From assembly GCF_024343575.1 (NCBI RefSeq), contig NZ_RJUA01000001.1, positions 186,001-250,000 of the forward strand: DNA of 64,000 bases, read 5' to 3'. The position numbers were made by a program, and so were the translations under genes. Within the stretch, counting starts at the first letter, position 1, and each line of letters begins with the position of its first letter. This stretch comes from Lacihabitans sp. LS3-19 (GTDB taxonomy: Bacteria > Bacteroidota > Bacteroidia > Cytophagales > Spirosomataceae). The notes under the pieces are model-generated. The model did no database searches. It saw only the letters and a program-made list of their open reading frames with translations, and was not told the DNA's origin. Below are positions 18,449-27,086 of this stretch, piece by piece.

Positions 18449-19480
18449 ATGGCAATAAAGAAAATCGAAATAAATACTTTCCTGAGTTTTGCCAAAGATA
18501 ATTTGGTTTTGGATGTCCGCAGCCCGGGAGAATTCTCACATGCCCATATTCCCAATGCTTATAGTTTGCCACTGTATACGGATGAGGAAAGAAAAGTGGT
18601 CGGCACAGCCTATAAGCAAGAAAGTAAAGAAACAGCCATCAAAATCGGTCTGGATTATTTTGGTCCAAAAATGCGAAAGATGGTGGAAGAGGTGGAAGGT
18701 TTGCTGAAAAATGAAACAAAAAAAATACTTGTACACTGCTGGCGTGGAGGCATGCGGAGTGGAGGTGTAGCTTGGCTTTTAGACCTTTATGGTTTTGATG
18801 TTTATCAGTTAGAAGGTGGATATAAAGCCTATCGAAACTGGGTCTTGCAGCAATTTGAAAAACCCTTTGAGTTTAAAATATTAGGTGGAAATACAGGTAC
18901 AGGCAAGACATATTTGTTAAATGAATTGCAAAAAAATGGTCTACAAGTTGTTGATTTAGAAGCTCTTGCTTGCCACAAAGGCTCAGCTTTGGGTGGTATC
19001 AATCAGCCAGTGCAGCCTTCTCAAGAAATGTTCGAGAACTTGTTGGCAGTGGAGCTGTCTGAAAACATTCCTGCGGCAGAAATTTGGTTAGAAGACGAAA
19101 GCCAGAGAATTGGGAATTTAAATATTCCAAATGTGCTTTGGTATAAAATGAAAGAAAGCGATTTGTATTATCTCATTGTTCCTTTCGAAGAAAGACTAAA
19201 GTTTTTGGTTAAGGAATATGGCGATTTGCCTAAAATTGAAATTAACAATGCTATATTAAGAATTCAAAAACGCTTAGGTGGACTTGAAACTAAAAATACC
19301 TTGAGATATCTGGAAGAAGAGAATTTTTATGAATGCTTTAGTATTTTACTAAAGTATTATGATAAATACTATGAAAGAGGTCTGGCAAAAAAAGAAACTG
19401 GAACTGTAATTAAAATAGCTGCAGAAACGGTAAATGCGATTGTAAATTCGCAGTTAATTTTAAAGGAAATAAATTTATAA
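18449..19480 (+). CDS. mnmH: tRNA 2-selenouridine synthase MnmH (SelU/YbbB)
   Basis: 343 residues. The N-terminal rhodanese domain carries the catalytic Cys97 in HCWRGGMRSGG, at the same number as the essential cysteine of E. coli YbbB. A P-loop domain follows with GGNTGTGKT (residues 146-154). The enzyme replaces the sulfur of 2-thiouridine at tRNA wobble position 34 with selenium, using selenophosphate. selD, which makes selenophosphate, starts 26 bp downstream, so the pair forms a complete selenouridine module. Confidence 0.95.
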   Translation: MAIKKIEINTFLSFAKDNLVLDVRSPGEFSHAHIPNAYSLPLYTDEERKVVGTAYKQESKETAIKIGLDYFGPKMRKMVEEVEGLLKNETKKILVHCWRGGMRSGGVAWLLDLYGFDVYQLEGGYKAYRNWVLQQFEKPFEFKILGGNTGTGKTYLLNELQKNGLQVVDLEALACHKGSALGGINQPVQPSQEMFENLLAVELSENIPAAEIWLEDESQRIGNLNIPNVLWYKMKESDLYYLIVPFEERLKFLVKEYGDLPKIEINNAILRIQKRLGGLETKNTLRYLEEENFYECFSILLKYYDKYYERGLAKKETGTVIKIAAETVNAIVNSQLILKEINL

Positions 19481-19506
19481 AAGCCTAAAAAAGAATAAGA
19501 TATTAA

Positions 19507-20559
19507 ATGGAAGAAATAAAACTTACGAAATATTCGCACGGAGCTGGCTGTGGCTGTAAAATATCTCCTCAGGTATTGGATGTGATTCTCAAGGGAAACA
19601 TTGCAATGCCAAACAATGAAAACTTGATTGTAGGCAATCATAGTAAAGACGACGCTGCAGTGCTTAATCTCGGCAACGGCACAGCATTGATTTCAACAAC
19701 TGACTTTTTTATGCCGATTGTCGATGACCCTTTCAATTTTGGTCGAATTGCCTCTTGCAATGCCATAAGTGATGTGTACGCCATGGGAGGAAAACCAGTC
19801 TTGGCCATCGCCATATTAGGCTGGCCGATTGATAAGCTTTCGGCTGAAGTGGCTCAAAAAGTCATAGATGGAAGTCGGAGTATTTGTTTGGAAGCTGGAA
19901 TTTCTTTGGCTGGCGGTCACAGTATTGATTCTCCTGAGCCTATTTTTGGTTTAGCCGTAAATGGTATTGTTCCGATAGAAAATATCAAACAAAATAACCA
20001 AGCCAAAGCTGGGGATATTTTGTTTTTGACAAAACCTTTGGGTGTAGGAATATTAACCACAGCCGAGAAAAAGGCCATACTAAAACTCGAACATAAAGAG
20101 TTGGCTCCAAACCAAATGATGCGATTGAACAAAGTTGGTGAAGAACTGGGCAAACTTGACTGTGTTTCATCCATGACGGATGTTACGGGATTTGGACTAC
20201 TCGGACACCTAACCGAAATGGCCGAAGGCTCGGGTTTAAGTGCTGTTGTTGATTTTGAAAAAGTACCAGTTATTATTCCTGAAATCTACGATTACATAGC
20301 ACAAGGTTCTGTACCTGGCGGAACGAATAGAAATATGGCCAGCTATGGACATAAAATAGCTCCAATGACCGATGAACAAAGAGCAATTTTGGCTGACCCA
20401 CAAACAAGTGGAGGATTGCTGATAGCAGTTGCGAAAGATCAAGCGTCAGAAGTTATTAAAGTGTTGTCTGAAAATGGATTAAGTGATTTTTGTGAGCCGA
20501 TTGGGTATCTAACTGAATCATCGGAGTTTGTTGTGAATTTTGGTGGCACAGTTTCGTAA
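19507..20559 (+). CDS. selD: Selenide, water dikinase (selenophosphate synthase)
   Basis: 350 residues. The N-terminus [13 protein letters not shown] holds the catalytic Cys (Cys15, equivalent to E. coli Cys17) and Lys18; no selenocysteine is used. Glycine-rich and Asp motifs of the AIR-synthase fold follow ([58 protein letters not shown]). It makes selenophosphate from selenide and ATP. It is coupled with mnmH; no selA, selB or selC is seen in the window, so tRNA selenation is the evident use. Confidence 0.97.
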   Translation: MEEIKLTKYSHGAGCGCKISPQVLDVILKGNIAMPNNENLIVGNHSKDDAAVLNLGNGTALISTTDFFMPIVDDPFNFGRIASCNAISDVYAMGGKPVLAIAILGWPIDKLSAEVAQKVIDGSRSICLEAGISLAGGHSIDSPEPIFGLAVNGIVPIENIKQNNQAKAGDILFLTKPLGVGILTTAEKKAILKLEHKELAPNQMMRLNKVGEELGKLDCVSSMTDVTGFGLLGHLTEMAEGSGLSAVVDFEKVPVIIPEIYDYIAQGSVPGGTNRNMASYGHKIAPMTDEQRAILADPQTSGGLLIAVAKDQASEVIKVLSENGLSDFCEPIGYLTESSEFVVNFGGTVS

Positions 20560-20710
20560 CACGATTTTCCAAATCGTGGTTTAAGGTTTTTTATATTTTG
20601 ATTTTTGCGATTTTAAAAATCGCGTTACGGTTGACGTACCACGATTTTCCAAATCGTGATTAACGAGTTATTAAGTTTTGATTGTCAGCGATTTGAAAAA
20701 TCGCTTTACA
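20560..20710 (+). repeat. REP palindromes upstream of RAYT (two A/B units)
   Basis: Two kinds of palindrome alternate. Type A is CACGATTT-TCC-AAATCGTG (20560-20578 and 20640-20658). Type B is GCGATTT-N3-AAATCGC (20607-20623 and 20688-20704). Each A-B pair forms a unit of about 70-80 bp. The last palindrome ends 10 bp before the RAYT start codon. Confidence 0.9.
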
Positions 20711-20714
20711 TAAG

Positions 20715-21356
20715 ATGAAAAAGGAATTTTACCGCAGAAATCTCCCACATTATCAACCACTTGGAGGGACATTTTTTGTAACATTTAATTTGGTAGAAGC
20801 AATTCCATTAAAGGTTTTAAAGGAATGGAATAAAGAATTTAAAATTCAGAAAAAGTCAATTGAATTATTTTCTTCCAATCCAGCAGAAGATTTGGATAAA
20901 TTATCAAAGCAGGATTTTGCTAAAAGAGATAAATATTTGGATGCTGCACAAAATGGAGAAAATTGGCTGAAAAAAGATGAGATAGCTCAAATTGTATCTG
21001 ATTCAATACATTTTTGGGACAAGAGGATAATAGATTTGTTTTGCTTTTGTATAATGTCTAACCATGTTCATTTGGTATTTCGTATATTAGATATTAATGA
21101 AGTAGATTCTCCAAAATATTTGGATGAAATTATGCATTCAATTAAACTGTTTTCTGCGAAAAAATGCAATGTGGTTTTAGGTAAAACTGGTCAATTTTGG
21201 CAACATGAAAGTTATGATAGATTGATTCGGAATGATGATGAAATGATTCGAATTTTGATTTATGTTTTAAATAATCCAGTAAAGGCAGGTTTAGTCAAAT
21301 CTCACGAAGAATGGAAATGGACGTATTTAGCCGAAAGATTTAAAAGCGTAATTTAA
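20715..21356 (+). CDS. REP-associated tyrosine transposase (RAYT)
   Basis: 213 residues of the Y1/IS200-like superfamily. The HUH metal-binding motif is SNHVHLVF (His117, His119) and the catalytic tyrosine is Tyr183 in YVLNNPVKAGLV. The N-terminus (FYRRNLPHYQPLGGTFFVTFNL) is typical of TnpA_REP proteins, which cut and rejoin REP hairpins as single strands. The gene has no IS ends of its own but is flanked on both sides by the same two palindrome types, the hallmark of a REP/RAYT locus. It is intact. Confidence 0.93.
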   Translation: MKKEFYRRNLPHYQPLGGTFFVTFNLVEAIPLKVLKEWNKEFKIQKKSIELFSSNPAEDLDKLSKQDFAKRDKYLDAAQNGENWLKKDEIAQIVSDSIHFWDKRIIDLFCFCIMSNHVHLVFRILDINEVDSPKYLDEIMHSIKLFSAKKCNVVLGKTGQFWQHESYDRLIRNDDEMIRILIYVLNNPVKAGLVKSHEEWKWTYLAERFKSVI

Positions 21357-21375
21357 TTTTTTTATATTATTAAAC

Positions 21376-21610
21376 GTATCACGATTTTCCAAATCGTAGT
21401 CAAAGTGTTGTTAAGTCTTGATTTTCAGCGATTTGAAAAATCGCTTTACTTTTGATGTACTTCGATTTTCCAAATTGTGGTCAAAGTGTTGTTAAGTTTT
21501 GATTTTCAGCGATTTGAAAAATCGCTTTACAGTTGGCGTACCACGATTAGAAAAATCGTGATCAGAATAGAGTGTATCGATATTTTTGTCAGCAATTTGA
21601 AAAATTGCCC
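21376..21610 (+). repeat. REP palindromes downstream of RAYT (three A/B units)
   Basis: Palindromes are type A at 21380-21398, 21460-21479 (decayed) and 21542-21560 (altered loop), and type B at 21428-21444, 21509-21525 and 21592-21608 (GC-AATTT variant). A-to-B spacing and the intervening GTTGTTAAGTTTTGATTTTC are kept, and orientation is the same as upstream, so RAYT sits inside a head-to-tail array. The last palindrome ends 9 bp before the next start codon and could affect its expression. Confidence 0.88.
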
Positions 21611-21616
21611 CACCGT

Positions 21617-22507
21617 ATGAACAGAAAAAAATTCCTTCAAACGAGTCTTGGCCTTTTGGCAGGAACACATGCGTTCTCAAAACCTAAAAACAAAAGAAAA
21701 CTTTGTTTTAATACACTCGCTTGCCCTGATTGGAGCTTGAAAGAAGTATTTGAAAATGCTAAAAAATATGGTTACAAAGCCGTAGAAATTAGAGGAATAA
21801 AGGGTGACGTGGACCTATTAAACAGCCCAGAATTTGCACCAGATAAAATTTTGGGTATCAAGCAAATGTCCAAAGATTTTGATGTGAAAATTCTTAATCT
21901 TAATTCGTCTGTAGTTTTACATGAATACGAAGCCCTTAAAAAGCAGCAAAATATCGACACTGCCAAACGATATATTGACTTGGCTGAAAAATTAGACTGT
22001 CCGTTTGTAAGGGTTTTTCCTGATAAATTTCCGAAAGAAAAGAGCAAAGAGTTTGGGTTAAATACCATCAAAGAAAACTACGAAACTTTGGTAAATTATT
22101 GCCAAGGCACAAATGTAAAAGTATTGCTGGATGCTCATGGAGACTTGGTGTGGTCTGCCGACATTAAACAATTGATTGAAAGTGTTGATAAAAAACACGC
22201 TGGCATAATTTGGGACTTTTTCAATATGCACTTAATCACCAAAGAAAGTCCTCAAGAAATGTATGGACAGCTAAAAGAATACATTGAAATTGTGCAGATA
22301 AAAGACGGGTTTTTTAAGCCTAATCATAAATATGATTACACACTTACGGGTAAAGGAGAGGTGCCAATTAGGGAGATCCTCCAACTCATCGAAGCCGATA
22401 AATACAAGGGTTTCATAAGTTTTGAATGGGAAAAACGTTGGCATCCTGAGTTACCCAATCCTGAGGTGGCATTGCCACAGTTTGTGGAATACTTAAAAAA
22501 TATTTAA
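21617..22507 (+). CDS. Sugar phosphate isomerase/epimerase family protein (exported)
   Basis: About 296 residues from MNRKKFLQTSLGLLAGTHAF, a Tat-like or Sec signal peptide; this ATG is preferred to the upstream in-frame one, which lies in a REP palindrome. The body is a xylose-isomerase-like TIM barrel: LKEVFENAKKYGYKAVEIRG, PFVRVFPD, VLLDAHGD, IWDFFNMH, VQIKDG, FISFEWEKRWHPEL. The conserved Glu, His and Asp residues fit a divalent-metal site. Substrate unknown; members often act in oxidised-sugar or inositol catabolism. Confidence 0.85.
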   Translation: MNRKKFLQTSLGLLAGTHAFSKPKNKRKLCFNTLACPDWSLKEVFENAKKYGYKAVEIRGIKGDVDLLNSPEFAPDKILGIKQMSKDFDVKILNLNSSVVLHEYEALKKQQNIDTAKRYIDLAEKLDCPFVRVFPDKFPKEKSKEFGLNTIKENYETLVNYCQGTNVKVLLDAHGDLVWSADIKQLIESVDKKHAGIIWDFFNMHLITKESPQEMYGQLKEYIEIVQIKDGFFKPNHKYDYTLTGKGEVPIREILQLIEADKYKGFISFEWEKRWHPELPNPEVALPQFVEYLKNI

Positions 22508-22628
22508 GCAAATTCTTCTTTTGTATTTTAGAATTCCTCAAAATCAGGATTTCTTATTAATCGAAAAAACAAAATGTTAAAGTCGAAAAAATTTCTGCGT
22601 CATTTCATATTTTGATTTGCTACTTTTC

Positions 22629-22636
22629 TATATTTG
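22629..22636 (+). promoter_or_regulatory. Probable -7 box for the papain/caspase genes
   Basis: TATATTTG matches TAnnTTTG. No well-spaced -33 element is obvious (TTTG at 22611 is only 14 bases upstream). The implied leader to the protease start is about 120 nt. Confidence 0.4.
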
Positions 22637-22647
22637 CACCCATCACC

Positions 22648-22755
22648 ATGAAAATAAAATTAACCCTGAAAAACCTTCTATTATTTTCCAAAAACTTGGC
22701 AGTTTTAGCTTTTCAATTTAACAAATATTTATACCATTTTATTCAAAGAATTTAA
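22648..22755 (+). CDS. Possible 35-aa leader ORF before the papain-like gene
   Basis: ATG at 22648 opens MKIKLTLKNLLLFSKN...FIQRI and stops 9 bp before the papain-like gene. It is basic and hydrophobic, and lies in the presumed 5' leader. No homologue is recognised, and AT-rich DNA often gives such frames by chance. Low confidence. Confidence 0.25.
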   Translation: MKIKLTLKNLLLFSKNLAVLAFQFNKYLYHFIQRI

Positions 22756-22764
22756 ATAATTTAA

Positions 22765-24621
22765 ATGAAAAAAAGCTTTCTGTTTTTTCTGCTTAGCATT
22801 GTATTTTTGAATTTTGCCAAAGCTCAAATCTATGTTTTAGAAACGCAAGGTCAAATATTTGCAAATGGTAAGTCTCTAAAAAAGGGAGATGAAGTTTCTG
22901 GAAATCAAAAGCTAAATTTTGCCAAAGAGTCTAAGCTTAACATACTTACACCCGATGGTTTTGTAGAGTTAAAAGGTTCGATTCCAAATGTGAATACCAC
23001 AAAAGTAGGCGTTTTGATCAGACAAAATTTAGTAAATAGCTCAAAAAGCACAAGGTCTTTCGGTGGAGAGAGTTCAGTAAATCTAGAATCTGAGCTATCT
23101 ACCATTATGGCTATTCTTGATGGAAATAGTAAGTCTTTTGACGAAAACTACGGTAACTTCATTGAGCCTTATCTCAAAAGTAGATTTGACAATGAAACAG
23201 CAAAAAAAGCATTTGATTTTTTACAAAAAAAATACGACAAAAGTCCGCCTACACTTACGGGTTTGCTAAGTAGTGAAAGCCAGTATCAATCGGTACCTCA
23301 AATCACTAGACTTACCCAGCGTTCCTATTCAAGTTTGCCAGAAAGATATTCACTGAAAGAGTATTGCCCTGTGCCTGGTTTGCAGCAATTCGGCGATTGT
23401 GTGGGCTGGTCGTCTACTTATGCCGCCAGGACAATTCTCTATGCAATCAGAAACAATATAAGAGACAAACAAGCCATTACCTCACAAACATTTGCTCCGT
23501 CTTTTACCTACGGTCAAATTAGGGCAAATCCGAACGATGCTACTTGTAAACAGGGTTCATATATCAACGATGCGGTTAAGCTTATTAAAGATTTGGGTTC
23601 GGTAAAATTCAACGAATTTGAATATTCCTGTTCTCCTGCTATTTCAAAACAAGCTATCAATGCTGCATCAAAATTCAGAATAAAAAATTATAGACGACTT
23701 TCGGGTGATTATAATGCTGATCGCACTCAAATGATGGAAAGTATCAAAAAAAGCATCTCCGAAAAAAGACCCGTGGTGATAGCTATGGAAGTTTATGAGT
23801 CGTTTCAAAGGCCAAGTGCTAATGCTACCAAAGGTCTTTGGGAAGGTAAAAAAGGCAAAATGGTAAGCAGGCATGCAATTACGGTAGTGAGTTATGACGA
23901 CACTAAATTCGGTGGAGCATTTGAGATTATTAACAGTTGGGGCACCTATTGGGGAAACGAAGGCTTTATGTGGCTGACTTATAAAGATTTTGCTCAGGTT
24001 GTGTACGAAGCTTATGAAATGGCAGATTTTGAGGCTTCTTCGCCTTTGGTAGATTATTCCAAAACGGAATTGTCTGGAAGTTTCAAGGTTATTCTCGAAA
24101 ACAACAATGAAATGGCTGTAAAGGTCATTGAATCTGCAAGTTCAAGTCCGAAATCCGTAGAAAACATAAATTATCAAGCCACCAAACCCTATAACTCTGG
24201 AACTAAGTTTCGTTTGGGTTTTACCAATAATCAACCGGCATACATTTATATCTTAAGCTATGGTACAAACACCCAAAAAGTAGACGCGATCTTTCCTTTT
24301 GATGGCTTCAGTGCATATTTGGATTATTCAAAAAACGAAGTAGTAATACCCAATGAAGACTACTGGGTGCAAATGGACAATAACGTAGGTACGGATTTTC
24401 TTTGTATTTTGTTTTCGAAAGAAGAACTTGACATCAAGGCCATAGCAAAACAAATGCAAAGGCAGTCTGGGAGTTTTGATAACAAACTCAAAGCCGTTCT
24501 GTCTGATAAAATGGTAGAAAATGGCAATATCAAGCCAGCTAATAACAAAATAAGTTTTGAAGCAAGTTTGAAAGGAAAAAGCCTTGTGCCGATCACTCTT
24601 CAAATAAAACATGTGAATTAA
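22765..24621 (+). CDS. Secreted papain-like (C1) protease with DUF4384-like C-terminus
   Basis: 618 residues with signal peptide (to about residue 20). Residues 22-75 look like a FecR/SH3-like beta segment. The papain fold has all active-site residues: Cys212 in QFGDCVGWSS, His370 in SRHAITVVSYDD and Asn390 in INSWGTYWGNEG. Residues about 480-570 (FRLGFTNNQPAYIYILSYG, AIFPFDGFS, FLCILFSKEEL) resemble DUF4384, a domain more often attached to caspase-like proteins. The stop is 12 bp from the TPR-caspase gene, so the two cysteine proteases form an operon. Confidence 0.85.
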   Translation: MKKSFLFFLLSIVFLNFAKAQIYVLETQGQIFANGKSLKKGDEVSGNQKLNFAKESKLNILTPDGFVELKGSIPNVNTTKVGVLIRQNLVNSSKSTRSFGGESSVNLESELSTIMAILDGNSKSFDENYGNFIEPYLKSRFDNETAKKAFDFLQKKYDKSPPTLTGLLSSESQYQSVPQITRLTQRSYSSLPERYSLKEYCPVPGLQQFGDCVGWSSTYAARTILYAIRNNIRDKQAITSQTFAPSFTYGQIRANPNDATCKQGSYINDAVKLIKDLGSVKFNEFEYSCSPAISKQAINAASKFRIKNYRRLSGDYNADRTQMMESIKKSISEKRPVVIAMEVYESFQRPSANATKGLWEGKKGKMVSRHAITVVSYDDTKFGGAFEIINSWGTYWGNEGFMWLTYKDFAQVVYEAYEMADFEASSPLVDYSKTELSGSFKVILENNNEMAVKVIESASSSPKSVENINYQATKPYNSGTKFRLGFTNNQPAYIYILSYGTNTQKVDAIFPFDGFSAYLDYSKNEVVIPNEDYWVQMDNNVGTDFLCILFSKEELDIKAIAKQMQRQSGSFDNKLKAVLSDKMVENGNIKPANNKISFEASLKGKSLVPITLQIKHVN

Positions 24622-24633
24622 AAACGCAAAAAA

Positions 24634-26562
24634 ATGAAGACTCAAATATATATTTTTATCCTATTTCTTGCTCCGTTTTTGGTAAATGGACAAAACCCAA
24701 ACGCTTACCAAAAAGGGGTAGAATATTATAAAAAAGCAGATTATGCAAATGCCGAAAATGAATTTGATAAAGCCATTAATCAAAACATTAGTCCTAAATA
24801 CAATAGCTACACGTATCGTGGATTGGCCAAATATTATCAGAAAAAATACAATGAGGCATTTGAGGATTATAATCTGGCTGTTAGGGACTTAAATAAACTT
24901 GGTTATACTAAAATCGGGGAAATGCCGGCCGACATTCAGAAAGCTTATGGGCTCACGCTTTATGACAGGGCACTTGCTCAATCAAAAAGAGGCCAAAACA
25001 ATGAAGCCATAAAAGATTACAATTTTGCTCTAATGTATAAATACAATCCTGGAGATTGTTACGCTCAGATCGGGAACGCCTATTATGCTTTGGCAGATTT
25101 TGAAAAAGCCGCCGAAAATTATACACTTAGTATGCCACTAAAACCCACTGATTATAGCTTATACTATTGGCGAGGAAACTCTTATTTGAGTGAAGGAAAA
25201 TGGAAGCAAAGCATAGCTGATTTTAATTATTATATAAAGCAAAAGCCCAATGACCCCTATGGATATCATTACAGAGGCTATTCTTACATAATGATGGATA
25301 ACATTGAGGCGGGTTTAAATGATACCCAAAAATCAATAGATTTAAACATGAAAGACATGTATTTGGCTTTTAGAAATCTGGGCGTAATCAACACAAAACT
25401 AGAAGATTGCAAAGCTGCAAAGGAAAATTACGAAATGGCGATTTATTATAATCCCAACGATAATTTTAGTAAAAGTAAACTGGAGACTTTAGGTAGAGAC
25501 TGTAAAAATGTCAATCAAAAAACAGTAGAAATTGTAAACAAAACTGTATCAAAACCATTTATTGAATGGATTTATCCAACCCAAGAAACCGTAGAAACTA
25601 CTGATAATGTGGTAACTATAAAAGCCTGCGTAAATAGCTCCGAAAAACCAACAATGAGTCTCTTTGCCGATGGCGTAGAGCTAACTTCGAGAGATTTCAG
25701 CATAGTGCCTTCTAAGCAACCCGACTGCCCGTATAGATTTGAAAAACAAGTTACGCTCCCAACAAATGGTAGCTTAACCAACCTAAAATTTGTGGCCAAA
25801 AACTCGGGAGGCAGCTCAGAATCAAACCGAAAAATATATAAAACGGTTTCACAAAATCCTGAGGCGGAGGAGCGGAGAATAGCACTTTTGATAGGTAATG
25901 CAGGCTATAAATTTAAACCACTCAACAACACCCTCAACGATGTAGACGACATGGGGAAAAAACTCGAAAGCTTGGGTTTTAAAGTTATCAAATACAAAAA
26001 TCTCAAGGCCGAAGAAATGAGCATGGCGTTTATAAAATTTGGAAGAGAGCTGGCCAATTATGACGTAGGCATGTTTTTCTATGCCGGACATGGCTTGCAA
26101 AATAGTAGCGGCACCAATTTCCTTGTACCTGTAGATGCCGAGATTATAAAAACTGACCAAGACTTTAACAAGTATTGTGTAGAAGTAGACGAGCTTTTTG
26201 GGCAAATGAAAAAAGCCAACTCAAAGGTAAACATCATCATTCTAGACGCATGCCGCGACAATCCACTAGATTCGAGAAACTCCACAAGAGGCTCTGGCAC
26301 AAGAGGATTGTCTGCCCCAATCGAAAACCCCCAAGGTTCTTTTATATTTTACGCGGCATCTGCAAACCAAACTGCTCTAGAAGGCGAAGGAAGCAGAAAT
26401 GGAATCTTCACAGGTGAACTTCTGAAGTTTATAGACAAACCAAACCTCAAACTAGAAGAAGTAGTAAAAGAAACCTCAAAAGCCGTAAAACTAAAAACCA
26501 ACGACCAACAAAAACCCGCTTGGTACTCCGAGTTTGATGGCGATTTTTACTTTAAGCATTGA
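24634..26562 (+). CDS. Secreted TPR-caspase (peptidase C14) protein
   Basis: 642 residues: signal peptide (to about 20), about seven tetratricopeptide repeats (20-290), an Ig-like beta domain (about 305-405, IEWIYPTQETVETTDNVVTI) and a caspase p20-like domain (RRIALLIGNAGY to the end). The catalytic dyad is His486 in FFYAGHGLQ and Cys540 in ILDACRDNP, with the usual FLVPVDAEI between. Caspases of this class cut after basic or acidic residues, often to activate a partner protein. Placement in the envelope, and the papain-like partner upstream, suggest a protease cascade outside the cytoplasm (inference). Confidence 0.9.
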   Translation: MKTQIYIFILFLAPFLVNGQNPNAYQKGVEYYKKADYANAENEFDKAINQNISPKYNSYTYRGLAKYYQKKYNEAFEDYNLAVRDLNKLGYTKIGEMPADIQKAYGLTLYDRALAQSKRGQNNEAIKDYNFALMYKYNPGDCYAQIGNAYYALADFEKAAENYTLSMPLKPTDYSLYYWRGNSYLSEGKWKQSIADFNYYIKQKPNDPYGYHYRGYSYIMMDNIEAGLNDTQKSIDLNMKDMYLAFRNLGVINTKLEDCKAAKENYEMAIYYNPNDNFSKSKLETLGRDCKNVNQKTVEIVNKTVSKPFIEWIYPTQETVETTDNVVTIKACVNSSEKPTMSLFADGVELTSRDFSIVPSKQPDCPYRFEKQVTLPTNGSLTNLKFVAKNSGGSSESNRKIYKTVSQNPEAEERRIALLIGNAGYKFKPLNNTLNDVDDMGKKLESLGFKVIKYKNLKAEEMSMAFIKFGRELANYDVGMFFYAGHGLQNSSGTNFLVPVDAEIIKTDQDFNKYCVEVDELFGQMKKANSKVNIIILDACRDNPLDSRNSTRGSGTRGLSAPIENPQGSFIFYAASANQTALEGEGSRNGIFTGELLKFIDKPNLKLEEVVKETSKAVKLKTNDQQKPAWYSEFDGDFYFKH

Positions 26563-26591
26563 GTATTTTCATTTAGTAATTGCTATTTTTG
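26558..26591 (+). promoter_or_regulatory. Promoter for the 26610 gene
   Basis: ATTG at 26558-26561 and TATTTTTG at 26584-26591 are 22 bases apart, close to the Bacteroidota TTG/TAnnTTTG arrangement, and give a leader of about 12 nt. It overlaps the end of the caspase gene. Confidence 0.5.
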
Positions 26592-26609
26592 AAAAAAAAT
26601 ACAAATAGT

Positions 26610-27065
26610 ATGTTTGATGATGAAGATTTTGACTTCGACGACGAAGAGCTCGAAAAAGAAATGAAGGAAGAGCGTAAGCGAGTTAAAAACCTTCCGATTG
26701 TTAAAAAAGCAAAAGACCTTTTTGAGACTATTCAAAGTTTGGTCGAGACCATAGATGAGGAAAAAGATCAACTCAATTATCGAGGTTTGCTTTTCGAAGA
26801 TATTGCTATTATCAATGCTAAAATCAGGGGAGCAGAAGGCGGAGATCTTTATACGCTCAGGATGGAAAATGCCGTTTTGATAAAAATCCATGCCCGCAGC
26901 ATTATCACTTGCATGTCAGGACTTGAAATGATGGACCTAGGACACAAAGATTATCTCAACTTGATGAGAAGCGAAATGGAGGAATTTAGAGAGCTTTTTG
27001 TGGCTTGGGTTGGCACATTCGACAAATCTAACGATATCCCGGACGATTGGGGTTTGTTTTATTGA
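26610..27065 (+). CDS. Conserved hypothetical protein with acidic N-terminus
   Basis: About 151 residues from MFDDEDFDFDDEELEKEMKE; an upstream in-frame TTG is rejected because it lies in the promoter. After the acidic head come amphipathic helices (PIVKKAKDLFETIQSLVETI, LMRSEMEEFRELFVAWVGTF) with no signal peptide, so it is probably cytosolic. The family is unrecognised, apart from a resemblance to small all-alpha hypothetical proteins of Bacteroidota. It follows the caspase gene but has its own promoter-like sequence, so functional linkage is uncertain. Confidence 0.65.
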   Translation: MFDDEDFDFDDEELEKEMKEERKRVKNLPIVKKAKDLFETIQSLVETIDEEKDQLNYRGLLFEDIAIINAKIRGAEGGDLYTLRMENAVLIKIHARSIITCMSGLEMMDLGHKDYLNLMRSEMEEFRELFVAWVGTFDKSNDIPDDWGLFY

Positions 27066-27086
27066 AATGTTGTTAAAGTAAGGTGT

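Noticed and set aside
18187-18555. 122-codon minus-strand frame opposite the Lys-rich gene
   Set aside because: Its Phe-rich sequence is the antisense of Lys codons and it crosses the terminator and the mnmH start.
19507-19560. Selenocysteine codon in selD
   Set aside because: Both candidate positions (residues 15 and 17) read as ordinary Cys codons; no in-frame TGA is present.
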